Assembly (NCBI GenBank): GCA_948934525.1
Contig: CAQZSK010000007.1
Location: 1-64,000, forward strand
Direction of reading: 5' to 3'
Length of the DNA: 64,000 nt
Source of the DNA: an uncultured Clostridia bacterium
GTDB taxonomy: Bacteria > Bacillota > Clostridia > TANB77 > CAG-508
Shown one piece after another: positions 62,169 through 64,000 of the stretch (the first letter of the stretch is position 1; each line of letters begins with the position of its first letter). Below the pieces are notes generated by a model that was given only the letters and a program-made list of their open reading frames with translations, made no database searches and was not told where the DNA came from. Made by a program: the position numbers and the translations under genes.

Positions 62169-64000
62169 ATGAATTTAGTTGGTAAGGTAATAGGAAACCG
62201 TTATGAAATTCTAGAGAAAATCGGAGAAGGCGGAATGGCAACAGTGTATAAAGCAAGATGCAATATTTTAAAACGTTATGTAGCTGTTAAAGTCTTAAGA
62301 GATGAATTTACAACTGATGAAGAATTTATTAAAAGATTTCATACAGAAGCACAGTCAGCAGCAAGTTTAACTCATCCTAATATTGTTTCTATTTATGATG
62401 TAGGAAATGAAGAAAATATTTATTACATTGTTATGGAATTAGTACAAGGAAAAACATTAAAAGAAATTATTAATGAAGATGGAGTACTTCCTTGGAAATG
62501 GTCTGTTAATATTGCAATTCAAGTAGCTTCTGCATTAGAAATGGCACATAGAAATAATATTGTACATAGAGATATCAAACCACATAATATTATTATTACT
62601 GAAGATGGAATTGCAAAGGTAACAGATTTCGGAATTGCAAAAGCAGTTTCTAATTCTACGATTACAGCATTTGGAACAACAATTGGTTCAGTTCATTATT
62701 TTTCACCAGAACATGCACGTGGAGGATATACAGATGCAAAATCAGATATCTATTCTTTAGGTGTTGTTATGTATGAAATGTTAACAGGAAGAGTACCATT
62801 TGATGCAGATACTCCAGTATCTATTGCTTTAAAACATATGCAAGAAAAACCAGTGGAACCAATTAAGCTAAATCCATCTATCCCTTTAGCTATAAATAAA
62901 ATTATTATGAAGGCAATGGAAAAAGATATTAGTTTAAGATATCAATCTGCAACAGAAATGTTAAAAGATTTGAGTATGTCCTTAAAAGATCCAGAAGGAA
63001 GTTTTGTAAAAAGAAATAGTGAAACAATGCAATATACACAAAGAATTCCTAGTTTAAATGAGGAAATGGAGGAAGAAAAGACGAAAAGATCTATGAATAA
63101 AAAGCAAAAAGGGTTAGCAAAATATTTTGAAGAGCATCCAAGGGCTAAAAAAGTATGGATTACAGTGATTGCACTAGCTATTATTGTCTTAATTCCATTG
63201 ATTGGATACCTAGCTACAAAACTAATTTTAGATGGAGGAAAAACACCACAAGTAGCGTTAAAAGATGTTAAGAATATGACAGTGGATGAGGCAAAAGCAG
63301 CATATAAAAATGATAAAGTTAATATTGAGATAGAAGAGGTACATGATAAGGATGTAGAAGAAGGTAAAATTATTTCACAAGAGCCACCATATAGTGCAGG
63401 AAAAACAGTAGATGAAAATTCTACTATCAAGCTCATTGTGAGCTTGGGTGCGCAAAAAGTTGAAATGAAAAAAGTAGTGGGAATGAAATTTGATGAAGCA
63501 AAAGAATTACTAGAAGAATTAAAATTAGAAGTAGAAAAAGTAGAAGAAACTAGTAAAACTGTAGAAAAAGACTATGTTACTAAACAAGATCCAGAAGAAG
63601 GGGAAGAACTAAAAACAGGTGACAAAGTAAAAGTTTATGTTAGCATTGGAACAGGAATTAAAAAGATAAATGTTCCATATGTAATTGGAGAAACTGAAAG
63701 CAGTGCAAAAAAGAAGTTATCTGATTTAGAAGTAACAGTTGTTTATGAAGAAGATACCACAAAAGTGAATGGAAAAGTTTTAAAACAAAGTATTGATGCA
63801 GGAGAAAGCGTTGATGAAGGAACAAAGATAACAATTACAGTAAATCGTATTGAAGCTATTAAAACAGGAACCATAAAATTGAACTTAAAGTCCCTATTAG
63901 GGGAAGATAGTATTATTGATAAAGACCCTGAGACAGATACAGAAATTAATCCAACAGTAAACCTAAGAATTGAAGTGGATGGAGATACAGTGTATAGAGA
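62169..64000 (+). CDS. prkC: PASTA-domain Ser/Thr protein kinase PrkC/StkP (3' partial)
   Basis: Open to the window's right edge, 610 codons seen. Kinase domain about 12-275: glycine loop GEGGMATV, Lys41 in VAVK, Glu60 in helix C, HRDIKPHN with Asp135, DFG 153-155, 'GSVHYFSPEHARGG'. A basic juxtamembrane part, one membrane helix (about 330-352, TVIALAIIVLIPLIGYLA), then at least three extracellular PASTA repeats. Senses peptidoglycan precursors and controls growth and spore germination in Firmicutes. Start ATG after GGGGAGAG, 15 bp after the phosphatase. Confidence 0.95.
   Translation, partial: MNLVGKVIGNRYEILEKIGEGGMATVYKARCNILKRYVAVKVLRDEFTTDEEFIKRFHTEAQSAASLTHPNIVSIYDVGNEENIYYIVMELVQGKTLKEIINEDGVLPWKWSVNIAIQVASALEMAHRNNIVHRDIKPHNIIITEDGIAKVTDFGIAKAVSNSTITAFGTTIGSVHYFSPEHARGGYTDAKSDIYSLGVVMYEMLTGRVPFDADTPVSIALKHMQEKPVEPIKLNPSIPLAINKIIMKAMEKDISLRYQSATEMLKDLSMSLKDPEGSFVKRNSETMQYTQRIPSLNEEMEEEKTKRSMNKKQKGLAKYFEEHPRAKKVWITVIALAIIVLIPLIGYLATKLILDGGKTPQVALKDVKNMTVDEAKAAYKNDKVNIEIEEVHDKDVEEGKIISQEPPYSAGKTVDENSTIKLIVSLGAQKVEMKKVVGMKFDEAKELLEELKLEVEKVEETSKTVEKDYVTKQDPEEGEELKTGDKVKVYVSIGTGIKKINVPYVIGETESSAKKKLSDLEVTVVYEEDTTKVNGKVLKQSIDAGESVDEGTKITITVNRIEAIKTGTIKLNLKSLLGEDSIIDKDPETDTEINPTVNLRIEVDGDTVYR

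Overview
The window is about 64 kb of A+T-rich DNA from a low-GC Firmicute, most likely a Clostridia-class bacterium. Support comes from the conserved gene order rimP-nusA-rnpM-ylxQ-infB-rbfA-nrnA-truB, the dnaG-rpoD pair, the rlmN-PP2C-PASTA kinase order, sporulation genes (spoIIID, ylbJ), strong GGAGG ribosome binding sites and the absence of an outer-membrane gene set. The species cannot be named from sequence alone; an uncultured gut lineage is an inference.

Layout. 1-950 is the 3' end of a surface protein with an Ig-like and a C-type-lectin-like domain. 1.1-9.4 kb is the translation/transcription operon (rimP to truB), interrupted by palindromic GGGGAC-type repeats. 9.4-11.1 kb is a pilin-like surface gene with no normal leader, followed by rubrerythrin. 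11.8-12.2 kb is a non-coding cassette resembling a diversity-generating retroelement (DGR) repeat. 12.3-27.5 kb is an exopolysaccharide locus: two Wzz/BY-kinase systems, an LCP protein, a priming sugar transferase, four glycosyltransferases, a polymerase, a pyruvyl transferase, a flippase and a PHP phosphatase. 27.5-29.7 kb is a tetrahydrofolate-riboswitch-controlled ECF folate importer. 29.7-34.9 kb holds an XRE repressor with three operators in front of a sortase, an LPQTG-anchored cohesin-like protein and a dockerin-containing surface protein. 35-40.3 kb holds dut, a CarD-family regulator, dnaG, rpoD and tRNA-Met. 40.4-49.4 kb holds ylbJ, mgtA, spoIIID, mfd and a doubly frameshifted SPOUT methyltransferase. 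49.4-49.75 kb is the second DGR-like cassette. 49.8-52.6 kb holds asnS and a frameshifted pilin-like/lectin gene. 53.1-58.1 kb is the DGR itself (variable secreted protein, avd, reverse transcriptase) plus a modular pilin-like protein. 58.2-64 kb holds aspS, rlmN and the PP2C/PASTA kinase pair, the last cut by the window edge.

The most unusual content is the DGR and what surrounds it. The last 52 codons of the secreted protein at 53160 reappear as precise 161-164 bp segments in two non-coding units 41 and 4 kb away. Each unit has a 5' hairpin, a downstream hairpin with compensatory base changes, and an intrinsic terminator. The cassette at 11.9 kb is rich in AAC codons at the variable sites, as a DGR template would be, while the coding copy has none. 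No ordinary template repeat is evident between the target gene and the reverse transcriptase. That gap instead holds a GC-rich structured element that keeps the 3' end of the variable repeat. The set looks like a DGR with remote, stand-alone template-like or donor RNAs, or the remains of one.

Three terminators in the window, two of them ending these cassettes, carry related 17-nt loops on unrelated stems. Several pilin-like genes with lectin-type C-termini look like further, partly broken, targets or relatives.
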